Source: Bacillota bacterium
GTDB lineage: Bacteria; Bacillota; Clostridia; Christensenellales; CAG-138
NCBI GenBank assembly: GCA_023409435.1
Contig: JAEYHP010000168.1
Coordinates: forward strand, 1-40,356
DNA length: 40,356 nucleotides
Reading direction: 5' to 3'
The notes beneath the pieces were generated by a model. The model searched no databases. It saw only the letters and a list, made by a program, of their open reading frames with translations, and was not told where the DNA came from. This document shows, piece after piece, positions 40,264 through 40,356 of the stretch; the stretch's first letter is position 1; the number at the start of each line of letters is the position of its first letter. Made by a program: the position numbers and the translations under genes.

Positions 40264-40356
40264 ATATAACTCTCCTTTTTAATAGGAAGCTCATACCGGA
40301 GCGCGCGCCCTTTTGCTAAGCCTTACCGCCTGTCCTGCGTTCAACAGGTGGTATTG
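40264..40356. other. Upstream region of rnj, no gene seen
   Basis: 93 bp to the right edge. It holds the rnj ribosome site (AAGGAG) and a weak CCTG...CAGG stem near 40332-40347. No reading frame is credible. Confidence 0.5.

Noticed and set aside
1..40356. CRISPR array, tRNA or rRNA genes
   Set aside because: No regularly spaced direct repeats and no cloverleaf or rRNA-like sequence were seen on reading both strands; short tRNA-like folds cannot be fully excluded without a search.

Overview
The window looks like chromosomal DNA from an anaerobic, low-to-mid GC Bacillota, most likely of the class Clostridia. The support is gene content: a nif cluster of Clostridium pasteurianum type (NifH of 273 aa, NifD of 530 aa, fused NifN-B, NifV split into omega and alpha), the matching 102-residue [2Fe-2S] ferredoxin, a SigK fragment, RNase J, YlbF, MltG, Gram-positive type ribosome binding sites, frequent TTG/GTG starts and a sortase-anchored wall protein. 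I cannot name a species. Nearly all intact genes are on the minus strand; the exceptions are two regulators, an acetyltransferase, a 55-codon ORF and several gene remnants.

Layout. 1-2979 (minus): nucleoside hydrolase, sugar-binding lipoprotein and a partial ABC permease form an uptake operon, divergent from an AraC-type regulator (3091-3888). 4106-5118: a graveyard with a GH3 hydrolase fragment, a DUF554 membrane protein fragment and the tail of an IS1182-type transposase. 5280-12000 (minus): a YibE/F membrane protein followed by an 1826-residue secreted protein with two lamin-tail domains, a calcineurin-like phosphoesterase domain and a C-terminal SPKTG wall-sorting signal. 12165-14390: a methyltransferase pseudogene, an IS end and a complete IS1182-family element whose transposase is split in two overlapping frames.

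14460-26343 (minus): the nitrogen-fixation block, in transcription order AnfO-like protein, nifH, nifI1, nifI2, nifD, nifK, nifE, nifN-B-X, [2Fe-2S] ferredoxin, nifV-omega, nifV-alpha. NifH and NifDK are the catalytic components. NifI1/NifI2 are the PII-type switch. NifB makes the cofactor precursor, NifE and NifN are the scaffold, and NifV supplies homocitrate. nifH is preceded by a consensus promoter whose -35 box lies in a 24-bp palindrome, and by a leader of about 350 nt with two terminator-like hairpins, the second ending about 30 nt before the start codon. This looks like repression plus attenuation. The AnfO-like gene carries an apparent one-base frameshift at codon 7.

26489-32024: an ABC exporter (ATPase plus a 1345-residue FtsX-type permease with a long coiled coil) divergent from a TetR regulator, with overlapping promoters around a perfect GACACGGTGTC palindrome. 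32026-35150: an accessory stretch with an IS3-type remnant, a broken unknown gene, a GNAT acetyltransferase, a small secreted CxxC protein, a 55-codon ORF and a double-HTH regulator. It abuts the 5' half of sigK, which stops at CIENAIL, essentially where the skin element splits sigK in Bacillus subtilis. 35602-40263 (minus): conserved housekeeping genes RNase J, YlbF, MltG and a U32-family protein.

The best candidates for something undescribed are the nifH promoter/leader architecture, the interrupted sigK, and the YibE/F plus lamin-tail/phosphoesterase wall protein pair. No CRISPR array, rRNA or tRNA was seen.
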